In this document: piece after piece, positions 16,901 to 25,479 of the stretch
Numbering within the stretch: the first letter of the stretch is position 1
Layout of the letters: each line of letters begins with the position of its first letter
Source: Aliisedimentitalea scapharcae
GTDB lineage: Bacteria; Pseudomonadota; Alphaproteobacteria; Rhodobacterales; Rhodobacteraceae
Length of the DNA stretch: 64,000 nucleotides
Assembly (NCBI RefSeq): GCF_045277565.1
Contig: NZ_CP123584.1
Location: forward strand, 310,001-374,000
Direction: 5' to 3'
Position numbers and translations under genes: made by a program
The notes under the pieces: model-generated
Seen by the model: the letters and a program-made list of their open reading frames with translations, nothing else
Told to the model about the DNA's origin: nothing
The model's database searches: none

Positions 16901-17700
16901 TGTCCGTTCTGGTTGTTATCCCTGCCCGCTATGCCTCGACCCGATATCCGGGGAAACCGCTGGTTCCGCTGACCGGTGCCAATGGAGACAAACGGTCTCT
17001 GGTCGAACGATCCTGGCTGGCAGCCAAGGCTGTGACCGGCGTTGACCGGGTCGTGGTGGCAACGGATGATGACCGCATCCACGACGCAGCCCAAGCCTTT
17101 GGTGCCGAAGTGGTGATGACGTCTGTCGATTGTGTCAATGGAACTGAACGGTGTGCCGAGGCGCATGAGGTGCTGGGTGGGGGCTATGACATCGTGGTCA
17201 ACCTGCAGGGCGACGCCCCGTTGACTCCGCATTGGTTCGTCGAAGATCTGGTTGCTGGCCTGCGTGACAATCCGGACGCCGAAATCGCGACGCCTGTTCT
17301 GCGCTGTGACGGTGCGGCGCTCAACAGCCTGTTGGCGGACCGCAAAGCGGGCCGTGTGGGCGGAACTACTGCGGTATTTGGTGCCGATCACGGTGCTCTC
17401 TACTTCTCCAAGGAAGTGATCCCCTACACCGCCGCAACCTATGCAACTGACGATGAAACGCCGGTCTTTCATCATGTCGGCGTCTATGCCTATCGCCCCG
17501 ATGCACTGGCAAGCTACCCAGAGTGGAAGGTCGGCCCGCTGGAACAGCTGGAAGGCTTGGAGCAGCTGCGCTTCATGGAAAATGGCCGCAAAGTTCTGTG
17601 TACCGAAGTGGAGGCGCGAGAGCGCCAGTTCTGGGAACTCAACAATCCAGAAGATGTACCAAAGATCGAGGCGATGATGGCAGAGATGGGATTGGATTGA
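16900..17700 (+). CDS. kdsB: 3-deoxy-manno-octulosonate cytidylyltransferase (KdsB/KpsU type)
   Basis: Activates Kdo as CMP-Kdo for LPS core or capsule linker. The 266-residue nucleotidyltransferase opens with VIPARYASTRYPGKPL, with ATDDDRI and NGTERCAEA further on. The nucleotide site reads LQGDAPLTP, where most KdsB proteins have QGDEP(L/F)I. That may mark a paralogue with altered sugar specificity. The start overlaps cysQ (TGATG), so the two are coupled. The neighbouring export permease makes a capsule-type role plausible; I cannot exclude the housekeeping LPS enzyme. Confidence 0.87.
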   Translation: MSVLVVIPARYASTRYPGKPLVPLTGANGDKRSLVERSWLAAKAVTGVDRVVVATDDDRIHDAAQAFGAEVVMTSVDCVNGTERCAEAHEVLGGGYDIVVNLQGDAPLTPHWFVEDLVAGLRDNPDAEIATPVLRCDGAALNSLLADRKAGRVGGTTAVFGADHGALYFSKEVIPYTAATYATDDETPVFHHVGVYAYRPDALASYPEWKVGPLEQLEGLEQLRFMENGRKVLCTEVEARERQFWELNNPEDVPKIEAMMAEMGLD

Positions 17701-17866
17701 CCACTTTGCAGGCAGATCTCGTGCTTTTGACGCCTGCAAGATCGCTGGGGAAAAAAAACTTGGAATTCACACAAGATTCCGCGGTATTTACAAGATACAA
17801 TGGAATTGTGAGTATTTGTAATGTCGCTGTGTATAGACGTGAAAATTTCTTGATCGAGGATGGACC

Positions 17867-18760
17867 ATGCGTAAAAAGGTAACAAAAGCAATCTTCCCCG
17901 TTGCGGGGATGGGGACGCGGTTTTTGCCTGCGACCAAATCGGTTCCAAAAGAGATCATGACGCTGGTGGATCGCCCGCTGGTTCAATACGCGATTGACGA
18001 GGCGCGGGCGGCTGGGATCAAGGAATTCATCTTTGTGACGTCGCGCGGCAAGGGGGCGTTGGAGGATTACTTTGATACCTCTCCTGTTCTGGAGCAGGAA
18101 TTGCGCAAGAAGGGCAAGGACGAGCTTCTGGAGACGCTCAAGGCGACCAATATGGAAAGTGGTGCCATCGCCTATTTGCGTCAGCACCGGGCATTGGGTC
18201 TGGGGCATGCAGTCTGGTGCGCGCGGCGGCTGATCGCCAATGAACCTTTTGCCGTGATTTTGCCGGATGATGTCATTGCGGCCGAAACCCCCTGTCTGCA
18301 GCAGATGGTGGAGGCCTACGAAGAAACCGGCGGCAACATGGTTGCGGCGATGGAAGTCCCGCCGGAAAAGGCCAGCGCCTATGGGGTGCTGGACGTCAAG
18401 GAGGACATGGGGTCGATCGTGTCGGTCAATGGGATGGTCGAGAAACCCAAGGCCGAAGAGGCCCCGTCGAACCTGGCGGTCATCGGGCGCTATATCCTCA
18501 GCCCCAGCGTGCTGAGCAACCTGAACAAGATCAAATCCGGTGCCGGCGGGGAAATCCAGCTGACCGATGCGATCGCCGCCGATATCGACGCTGGCACGTC
18601 GGTCTATGGCTACCGCTTCCGCGGGCAGCGGTTTGACTGCGGCTCCAAGGCCGGCTTCCTGCAGGCCACCGTCGCCTTCGCCCTCGCGCGGGACGACCTC
18701 AGAGACGATCTCATGCAGTATCTCGATGATATTCGGCAGGTCGGCAAAGCCGCGGAATAA
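17867..18760 (+). CDS. galU: UTP-glucose-1-phosphate uridylyltransferase GalU
   Basis: Makes UDP-glucose for exopolysaccharide, LPS and osmoprotectant glycans. The 297-residue protein has the N-terminal nucleotide-binding signature FPVAGMGTRFLPATKSVPKE, the DRPLVQYAIDEA helix and the active-site LPDDVI segment. GAGGATGG precedes the ATG. The 166-base upstream gap is unusually AT-rich for this window, with imperfect repeats such as GGAATT and GTATTT, suggesting a regulated promoter. It is not clearly in an operon with kdsB. Confidence 0.95.
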   Translation: MRKKVTKAIFPVAGMGTRFLPATKSVPKEIMTLVDRPLVQYAIDEARAAGIKEFIFVTSRGKGALEDYFDTSPVLEQELRKKGKDELLETLKATNMESGAIAYLRQHRALGLGHAVWCARRLIANEPFAVILPDDVIAAETPCLQQMVEAYEETGGNMVAAMEVPPEKASAYGVLDVKEDMGSIVSVNGMVEKPKAEEAPSNLAVIGRYILSPSVLSNLNKIKSGAGGEIQLTDAIAADIDAGTSVYGYRFRGQRFDCGSKAGFLQATVAFALARDDLRDDLMQYLDDIRQVGKAAE

Positions 18761-19120
18761 ACGCACCAGACATAATCTGATCGACATGCTGGCAACAGGC
18801 AGTGCGGGTTACTTTGCCCGCACGCCGGAACGCCAATGTTTGGCCTCGGTTTTTGCCGGCTGCGCGGGATTATCTGACGACAGGTTGTGCATGGACAATC
18901 CAGTTGACCAAGCCGGCGACTCTGATGCCAAAGCCAAAGGCGCGCGGGCGGCAGTGCAAATCTGGTGTGATCCGGGTCGGGTTGACCCTGCTGATGTTGA
19001 CGGGGCCGGAACGATGGGCGGCGCTGGGCAATGAAGTGGTCACAAGTGACCTCGGTGATTGCGGAGGTTTGAAAATGGCATCAAACTGGCCACTATGACC
19101 ACGAAACACCTGCCTTTGAC
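18761..19120. other. 360-base gap with no convincing gene
   Basis: Short frames exist on the plus strand (for example 18802-19098), but they lack ribosome binding sites, begin inside galU-flanking sequence and show Arg/Pro-rich shadow-like composition. One good GGAGG at about 19066 leads only to a 7-codon frame. The stretch could hold a decayed gene or the promoter of the glycosyltransferase genes. I see no tRNA or clear terminator in it. Confidence 0.5.
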
Positions 19121-20209
19121 ATGACAGACACGACCGCCCCGGGGATGCGCGCTTTGACTTGGCTTGAAGCCTACCGCATGCGGTGGAAGCGGCGACGGCT
19201 GCTGTGGCGGTCCTTTCGGTCGCGCCGTCAGCTGACCGAAGTCGTCAACCGCACCCGAACCATTGCCCAGAGCGACATTCTGGTTGTGCTGGTCGTGCGC
19301 AACGAAGCCGGGCGGATCCCATATTTTCTAGAGTATTACAGAAAGCTGGGTGCAGGGCATTTTCTGGTTGTCGACAACGACAGCGACGATGGCAGCGATC
19401 AGTTGTTCGCCGACCAACCTGATGTATCGCTGTGGCGCACCAGTGACAGCTATCGCGCGTCACGCTTTGGTCTGGACTGGATGACCTGGTTGCAGATCCG
19501 TTACGCAGACGGGCATTGGTGCCTGATGGTGGATGTGGATGAACTCTTGGTGTTTCCGGTGGGCGACGGTGACACATTGCAGGAACTCTCGGCCAATCTG
19601 GAGGCCCGCAACCGCAACGCCTATGGCGCGGTTCTGTTGGACCTGTATCCCCAAGGTTCCCTGGGGATGCAGACATATGTTCCTGGACAGGACCCAACCG
19701 ATGTATTGACCGGATTTGACGCGGGACCCTTTCGGGCCAAGCGACAATACCCGTTGGGCAACCTGTGGGTTCAGGGCGGTGCACGGGAACGTGTCTTCTT
19801 TGCGGATGATCCAGCACGCTCTCCGACATTGAACAAGCTTCCATTGGTCAAATGGAGCCGACGCTATGCCTATGTGAATTCGACCCATTCCATGCTGCCG
19901 CCTCAGTTGAATGGAACCTATGATGGGCCAACTGGTCGTGAGCCGGGCGGCGTATTGTTGCACACCAAATTCCTGCCCGAGATTGTTTCCAAATCTGAAA
20001 TCGAAAAACAAAGGCAGCAGCATTTCCATACCCCTGCCGATTTTGACGGGTATTATGATCGGATCACCCAGGCACCAGATATGTCGTTTGACGGATCTTT
20101 GCGCTACACGGGACGGCAGCAATTGGAGAAACTGGGCCTGCTTCGTCCGGTGCACAGGCCAAAAAGTGATGAATCGAGACAAATTGATGAAAAGAAGCCA
20201 GAACTGTAA
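19121..20209 (+). CDS. GT2-like glycosyltransferase (Glyco_tranf_2_4 type), paralogue 1
   Basis: A 362-residue cytoplasmic enzyme. A basic N-terminus (YRMRWKRRRLLWR) may lie on the membrane surface. The GT-A fold follows: VVLVVRNEAGRIPYFLEYY (about 55-73), VVDNDSDDGS, and the metal-binding D138-V-D-E. The late motif NSTHSMLPPQLN and HTKFLPE are shared with the next gene. It is probably a sugar transferase for a surface glycan; donor and acceptor are unknown. The ATG has no clear ribosome binding site; an in-frame ATG at 19145 would align better with the paralogue's start. Confidence 0.83.
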   Translation: MTDTTAPGMRALTWLEAYRMRWKRRRLLWRSFRSRRQLTEVVNRTRTIAQSDILVVLVVRNEAGRIPYFLEYYRKLGAGHFLVVDNDSDDGSDQLFADQPDVSLWRTSDSYRASRFGLDWMTWLQIRYADGHWCLMVDVDELLVFPVGDGDTLQELSANLEARNRNAYGAVLLDLYPQGSLGMQTYVPGQDPTDVLTGFDAGPFRAKRQYPLGNLWVQGGARERVFFADDPARSPTLNKLPLVKWSRRYAYVNSTHSMLPPQLNGTYDGPTGREPGGVLLHTKFLPEIVSKSEIEKQRQQHFHTPADFDGYYDRITQAPDMSFDGSLRYTGRQQLEKLGLLRPVHRPKSDESRQIDEKKPEL

Positions 20210-20334
20210 CGGTTTCTAAATTCATTGATTTATAGAAGAAAATTGTGACATATTGCGCAAAAAGGCTGGGGCAGACAGGATCAGGAGATCAGGGGTAACG
20301 GCTGCGCTTTTGGTTCAACGGGATTGGAAAGAAC

Positions 20335-21345
20335 GTGGGCCTTTGGGATTCTTATCGAATGCGGGTACGGCGCAAACGCCGGATCATACGCTCCATTCGT
20401 AAATCCAGTGAGTTGAATGTGGTGCAGAACCACACCGGGCGTATTCGTCCGGACGATATCATTTTGGTTTCGACCATGCGCAACGAACAGATCCGCCTGC
20501 CGTATTTTCTGCGGTATTACAGGGATCTGGGCGTTGATCATTTCCTGTTCGTAGACAATGACAGCACCGACGGCACACAGGAGTATTTGATCGGGCAACC
20601 AGATATCTCGTTGTGGCACACACGTGCCAGCTACAAGCGGTCGACATATGGCGTGGACTGGATGAACTGGTTGCAGCGCAAATATTGTCACGAGCATTGG
20701 ACTCTTGTTGTCGATCCGGATGAGTTTTTTGTGTTCCCGTTCTGCGACACACGGTCAATCCGGGCGTTGACCGACTGGCTGGATAATTCTGCCATTCGCA
20801 GCTTTGCCGCGATGTTGCTGGATGTTTATCCCAAGGGGCCGATTGATGCTGTGCCCTATCAGCCCGGCCAGGATCCACTGGATATTGCGTCGTGGTTCGA
20901 CAGTGGCAACTATATGATTACCCGCAACCCGACCTACAGCAATCTATGGATACAGGGTGGCCCACGCAGTCGGGTGTTTTTTGCCAATGAGCCCAAAAAG
21001 GCACCAGCGCTGAACAAGACGCCTCTGGTCAAATGGGATCGAAAATACGCCTATGTCAGTTCAACCCACACGTTGTTGCCGCGTGGATTGAATCAGGTCT
21101 ATGACGATTGGGGTGGCGAAAAGGCCAGCGGCATTCTGCTGCACACCAAATTCCTCGACACCTTTACCGCCAAGGCCCAAGAGGAACTGACCCGTGGTCA
21201 GCATTATTCGCAATCTGCCGAATACAAAGCGTATGCCGAACAGATCCATACCCAACCAGAACTGTGGTGCAAGTGGTCCGAGAAATATATCAACTGGCGC
21301 CAGCTTGAGATTTTGGGGCTGATGTCCAAGGGGAACTGGGCATGA
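20335..21345 (+). CDS. GT2-like glycosyltransferase, paralogue 2
   Basis: A 336-residue tandem paralogue of the preceding gene. It shares the basic N-terminus (MGLWDSYRMRVRRKRR), STMRNEQIRLPYFLRYYRDLG, FVDNDSTDGT, the metal motif D127-P-D-E, and SSTHTLLPRGLN with HTKFLD near the end. The start is GTG with GGAAAG upstream, which fits the paralogue alignment. It ends in a 4-base overlap with the next gene, so the two are coupled. The DPDE/DVDE difference suggests diverged donor or acceptor use. Confidence 0.84.
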   Translation: MGLWDSYRMRVRRKRRIIRSIRKSSELNVVQNHTGRIRPDDIILVSTMRNEQIRLPYFLRYYRDLGVDHFLFVDNDSTDGTQEYLIGQPDISLWHTRASYKRSTYGVDWMNWLQRKYCHEHWTLVVDPDEFFVFPFCDTRSIRALTDWLDNSAIRSFAAMLLDVYPKGPIDAVPYQPGQDPLDIASWFDSGNYMITRNPTYSNLWIQGGPRSRVFFANEPKKAPALNKTPLVKWDRKYAYVSSTHTLLPRGLNQVYDDWGGEKASGILLHTKFLDTFTAKAQEELTRGQHYSQSAEYKAYAEQIHTQPELWCKWSEKYINWRQLEILGLMSKGNWA

Positions 21346-23039
21346 CGGTGGGGGTGGTCATGCTGGTGCATAATGCGCTCAACCGGGCCGAACAGGTGGC
21401 GCGTCACTGGACGGCAGGTGGCTGCCCCGTTGTTATTCATGTGGATCGCAATGTCTCCCGGCGCACCTATCGCAGCTTTGTCGAAGCGTTGTCGGATGAC
21501 CCGAAGATCCTGTTCTGCAAGCGGCACAAATGCGAGTGGGGTATGTGGGGTATCGTTGCGGCGTCCCAATCCGGATCCGAATTGATGCTGAAACAGTTTG
21601 CCGACGTGCGACATGTCTATCTGGCGTCCGGGTCCTGCTTGCCGCTGAGACCCGTCCAAGAGTTGGTGGATTACCTGGCCGCTCGCCCACGCACAGACTT
21701 TATCGAAAGCGCCACAACAGCGGATGTGCCGTGGACGGTCGGGGGATTGGATGCAGAGCGGTTTACCCTCAGGTTTCCGTTTTCCTGGAAAAAACACCGC
21801 TTTTTGTTTGATCGATATGTGGATCTGCAACGTAAATTACGGGTCAAACGGATCGTTCCTGCCGGTCTGGTTCCCCACATGGGCAGCCAATGGTGGTGCC
21901 TGACCCGCCAGACCTTGTCGGCGATATTGCAGGATCCGGAACGACCGGCCTTTGATCGCTATTTCAAACGGGTCTGGATTCCGGACGAAAGCTATTACCA
22001 GACTTTGGTCCGCCAATTCTCCAGCAATATTGAAAGCCGGTCGCTGACACTGTCCAAATTCGACTTTCAGGGCAAACCGCATATTTTCTATGATGACCAC
22101 CTGCAATTGCTGCGTCGGTCGGATTGTTTTGTTGCGCGCAAGATTTGGCCGCGGGCCAACCGGCTGTACCAGGCGTTTTTGACTGACCAGGCGGGGGCGA
22201 TGAAACGTACCGAGCCTAATCCGGGCAAGATCGACCGGATATTCGCCAAGGCGGTCGAACGTCGGGTCAAAGGGCGCCCGGGCCTGTATATGCAAAGCCG
22301 TTACCCCAAACACGGGGCGGAAAACGGGATTACATCGAACCCCTATTCCATCTTTGAAGGGTTTACCGAACTGTTCGAGAATTTCGAACCCTGGCTGGAA
22401 AAGGCGACAGGGGCGCGGGTCCATGGCCATCTTTTTGCGCCGGATCGGGTCGAATTTGCAGATGGGCAATCGATGATCAACGGTGCCCTGTCGGACAGCG
22501 CCGAACAACGTGACTACAACCCTAACAGCTTTCTGACCAACCTGATCTGGAACACCCGTGGTGAACGGCAATGTTTTCAATTTGGTCCGGCCGACAACCA
22601 AAAAATCAACTGGTTGATTGCACGAGACCCGAATGCCCAGATCTCGGTCATCTCCGGTGCCTGGGCGGTGCCACTGTTCAAGTCGAATCGCAACTTTGCC
22701 GACCTTCGGCGCGAGGCCGCCCGCCTGCAAAGAATCGAAAGCGACCATTTGGGCGTGCTGCGATCACAATATACCAAGGCGCGGGTGCGGATCTGGTCCA
22801 TGGCCGAGTTTGTCGAAGCCCCGATGGAACCGATCCAGACGATAATCGACGAAGTCGGCCCGGTGAACCAGCGCCGCCTGACCGAAGCGCCAACCATGGT
22901 CGAACTCGAAGGGTTCGGGCAATTTCTGCAAAATCTAAAAAACCAGGGTATGCACCCGTATCTGATGGGGGATTTCCCGGTGGAACAAGGACCGATGAAT
23001 ATGCCAAAGCCTGTCCGAAAACCATATTTGGTGCGGTAA
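21342..23039 (+). CDS. Core-2/I-branching-type glycosyltransferase with C-terminal domain of unknown function
   Basis: A 565-residue protein. Residues 1 to about 270 resemble GT14 beta-1,6-N-acetylglucosaminyltransferase-like enzymes: GVVMLVHNALNRAEQVARHW, VIHVDRNVS, YLASGSCLPLRPVQEL, GSQWWCLTR and WIPDESYYQTLVRQ. The last ~290 residues are a separate region (SNPYSIFEGFTELFENFEPW and onward) that I do not recognise from a characterised protein; I believe Pfam has a DUF for it in this bacterial group, unverified. It overlaps the upstream GT gene by 4 bases and lies 6 bases before the sulfotransferase gene, so the three genes 20335-24485 look like one operon. Confidence 0.82.
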   Translation: MTVGVVMLVHNALNRAEQVARHWTAGGCPVVIHVDRNVSRRTYRSFVEALSDDPKILFCKRHKCEWGMWGIVAASQSGSELMLKQFADVRHVYLASGSCLPLRPVQELVDYLAARPRTDFIESATTADVPWTVGGLDAERFTLRFPFSWKKHRFLFDRYVDLQRKLRVKRIVPAGLVPHMGSQWWCLTRQTLSAILQDPERPAFDRYFKRVWIPDESYYQTLVRQFSSNIESRSLTLSKFDFQGKPHIFYDDHLQLLRRSDCFVARKIWPRANRLYQAFLTDQAGAMKRTEPNPGKIDRIFAKAVERRVKGRPGLYMQSRYPKHGAENGITSNPYSIFEGFTELFENFEPWLEKATGARVHGHLFAPDRVEFADGQSMINGALSDSAEQRDYNPNSFLTNLIWNTRGERQCFQFGPADNQKINWLIARDPNAQISVISGAWAVPLFKSNRNFADLRREAARLQRIESDHLGVLRSQYTKARVRIWSMAEFVEAPMEPIQTIIDEVGPVNQRRLTEAPTMVELEGFGQFLQNLKNQGMHPYLMGDFPVEQGPMNMPKPVRKPYLVR

Positions 23040-23045
23040 CGTCGA

Positions 23046-24485
23046 ATGTCCAACAGCTTTGATTACTTTGTTATTTTCGCGGAAATGCGAACAGGATCGA
23101 ATTTTCTGGAAACCAACCTGAATGCATTCCAAGGGCTTGAATGCCACGGCGAGGCCTTCAACCCTCATTTCATTGGTTACCCGAACACGACCGAAATCCA
23201 GGGCGTCACCCAATCGGAACGCGATGCTGATCCGTCCAGATTGATTGACCGGATCAAACAGCAATCCGGAACCCTGGGCGGGTTCCGGTTTTTTCACGAC
23301 CATGATCCGCGTGTGTTGGAGCTGGTGATGGACGACCCCCGGTGCGCCAAGATCATCCTGACCCGGAATCCATTGGAGAGCTACGTATCCTGGAAGATCG
23401 CCAAGGCCACCGGACAATGGAAGCTCACCAATGTCAAAAGCCGCAAGGAAGCGCAGGCGGTTTTCAACGGTGATGAATTTGGAGCCCACGTCGAGGCGCT
23501 GCAGGATTTTCAGGTGACACTGCTGAACCGGTTGCAGCGATCCGCGCAGGTGCCATTCTATATGCCGTACGAAGATCTTCAGGACCTGGATGTTCTGAAC
23601 GGGTTGGCACGTTGGCTGGGATGCGATGATCAGCTGGAACATCTGGACAAAAGCTTGAAACGGCAGAATCCGGCCCCGATCACATCCAAAGTGGCAAACG
23701 TAGATGAAATGATTTCTGCGCTCGGTGGCATGGACCGGTTCAATCTGTCACGCACGCCCAATTTCGAACCCCGGCGCGGGGCCGCTGTGCCATCGTATGT
23801 GGCGGCTGTGGCAACGCCGTTGCTGTACCTGCCGATGCGCGGCGGACCGGAACAGGATGTTCTTCAATGGATGGCCGATCTGGACCGCGTGGCGATTGAC
23901 AAGTTGCCAACCAAGATGAACCAGAAACAACTGCGCCAATGGAAGCGCCGCAGCATTGGCCACCGAAGCTTTACCGTGCTGCGCCATCCTGTTGCGCGGG
24001 CACATGCGGTGTTTTGTTATCGAATTCTGCAAACTGGCGAAGGCAGCTATCTCCAGATCCGCAATACTCTGCGCCGCCAGTTCCAACTGCCGATCCCCAA
24101 GGATTGGCCAAACAAGAGTTATAGCAAATCCGATCATCGCGCCGCATTCGAGGTGTTTTTGGCCTTTGTCAAAGCCAACCTGGCAGGGCAGACAGGGATT
24201 CGTGTCGATGCGGCGTGGTGTACGCAGGCCCAGGCCCTGAGCAGTTTTGGTGATTTCAACTCACCGGATATGGTGCTGCGCGAAGAGGAGCTGGCCGAAA
24301 TGTTGCCTTTGATGGCGCAGCGCTATGGGCATGTCGAACCACCCGTGCCGGTTTTGACCGGGGATGCTGAAAACGCGCCATTTGGTCTGGCCGAGATTTA
24401 TGACAAGACCCTCGAAGAGGTCGTGGCAGACATCTATCAGCGCGATTACGTTATGTTCGGGTTCGGACCGTGGAAGAAAATGTGA
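23046..24485 (+). CDS. NodH-like sulfotransferase with two sulfotransferase-like halves
   Basis: A 479-residue protein. The N-terminal half resembles NodH-type PAPS-dependent sulfotransferases: FAEMRTGSNFLE (13-22) is the 5'-phosphosulfate loop and ILTRNPLESYVSW (about 104-116) the 3'-phosphate motif. Residues ~305-330 (FTVLRHPVARAHAVFCYRIL) look like the 3'-phosphate motif of the Sulfotransfer_2 type, but I see no P-loop-like PSB motif before it; only YLPMRGGPE (about 261-269) is near. The second half may therefore be a degenerate domain. Expected role: sulfation of the glycan built by the neighbouring transferases. The start follows the previous stop by 6 bases. Confidence 0.8.
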   Translation: MSNSFDYFVIFAEMRTGSNFLETNLNAFQGLECHGEAFNPHFIGYPNTTEIQGVTQSERDADPSRLIDRIKQQSGTLGGFRFFHDHDPRVLELVMDDPRCAKIILTRNPLESYVSWKIAKATGQWKLTNVKSRKEAQAVFNGDEFGAHVEALQDFQVTLLNRLQRSAQVPFYMPYEDLQDLDVLNGLARWLGCDDQLEHLDKSLKRQNPAPITSKVANVDEMISALGGMDRFNLSRTPNFEPRRGAAVPSYVAAVATPLLYLPMRGGPEQDVLQWMADLDRVAIDKLPTKMNQKQLRQWKRRSIGHRSFTVLRHPVARAHAVFCYRILQTGEGSYLQIRNTLRRQFQLPIPKDWPNKSYSKSDHRAAFEVFLAFVKANLAGQTGIRVDAAWCTQAQALSSFGDFNSPDMVLREEELAEMLPLMAQRYGHVEPPVPVLTGDAENAPFGLAEIYDKTLEEVVADIYQRDYVMFGFGPWKKM

Positions 24486-24496
24486 TTACCTCACAG

Positions 24497-24536
24497 GTCA
24501 GCTGGATGAGCCGGGTTCTGGCATCAGGCAGCTGAC
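24497..24536. terminator. Possible bidirectional hairpin between convergent genes
   Basis: GTCAGCTG (24497-24504) pairs with CAGCTGAC (24529-24536), and the interior can continue pairing (GATG/CATC-like and GCC/GGC). It spans the convergent ends of the sulfotransferase and amidotransferase genes. There is no T run on either side. Confidence 0.35.
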
Positions 24537-25351
24537 GAGGCCGCGTCGTGCTGACCCCGGATCTGCGGAGATGTCGCGGCCACTCCCGGTGCAAAGGGGT
24601 GGGACGTCAGGACCGTGCCCTGTGTTTCAATCGCGGTACCGGCAGCGATCTCGATCCATTCACCATTGTCAGCATCCAACGGCTCCGAAGAGATGATAAT
24701 GCCGGTTTTACATTTGCGATAGAACAGGCTGGGGGCGTGACGGTCCGACGCATAGCGCGCCGCGAACAGGCGTTCTCCATCTGACCAGCAGGCTGCAAAT
24801 CGCATGAACGGAAGGGCACCGCTGTCGCGGGACAGGGATTCTACCCGCGCAACGGCCCGCGCCATTGCCGCGATTGGATTTTGATCCAGCCCTTCGCCCA
24901 AAGCGATCAGAAAAATGGCCTCGCTTTCCGTGGCCCCCAACCTGTCTCCGTACAGAGAGGCCGGAATCATGCCATCCAGCTGTTGGCGGATGGCGTCATG
25001 CCCTCCGGCCTGGCCATTGTGCATAAAGCACCACCGGCCATAGCCGAAAGGATGGCAATTGTTGCGCGATGTTGCCGTTCCGGTTGATGCCCGTACATGG
25101 GCCAAAAACAACCCCGAACGGGTATGATGTGTCAGTTGTTTGAGATTGGCATCAGACCACGCCGGGTGCGTATCCTTGTAGAAACAGGGATTGTTGCGAT
25201 CCGAATACCAGGCCAAACCAAACCCATCGGCATTGATGGCCGTCTTGCCGATCAAAGCATTTCGACTTTGCGCGACCAGCGACTGTTCCTGGTTCAAAAC
25301 CAGCTCATCAAGATAACGCGGAGCACCGCTCCAGGCGAGAAACCGGCACAT
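24524..25351 (-). CDS. Class II glutamine amidotransferase (YafJ/EgtC-like)
   Basis: A 275-residue Ntn-type amidotransferase. Met1 would be removed to expose the nucleophile Cys2 (MCRFLAWSG). Supporting motifs are NADGFGLAWY, LAHVRASTGTATSRNNCHPF and WCFMHNG (glutamine-binding region). No synthase domain is attached. The family includes YafJ and the EgtC hydrolase of ergothioneine synthesis; without egtB/egtD nearby the substrate cannot be assigned. It is convergent to the sulfotransferase gene. A 128-base gap separates it from the Stf0 gene upstream on the same strand. Confidence 0.87.
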   Translation of the reverse strand: MCRFLAWSGAPRYLDELVLNQEQSLVAQSRNALIGKTAINADGFGLAWYSDRNNPCFYKDTHPAWSDANLKQLTHHTRSGLFLAHVRASTGTATSRNNCHPFGYGRWCFMHNGQAGGHDAIRQQLDGMIPASLYGDRLGATESEAIFLIALGEGLDQNPIAAMARAVARVESLSRDSGALPFMRFAACWSDGERLFAARYASDRHAPSLFYRKCKTGIIISSEPLDADNGEWIEIAAGTAIETQGTVLTSHPFAPGVAATSPQIRGQHDAASSAA

Positions 25352-25479
25352 GGGACATCTCCAAATTAAGATGGCGCATATTTACCCAGACGCGCGCGGG
25401 AAAAGGTATCCAATATTGGGAAATAACGACAAAATTCAGATCAAATGATTGGGTATGCTCCTCTCAACCTATCAAAAAC

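Noticed and set aside
18567..19034. Plus-strand open frame of 155 codons overlapping galU
   Set aside because: The first part is a shifted reading of galU and the rest lacks start signals.
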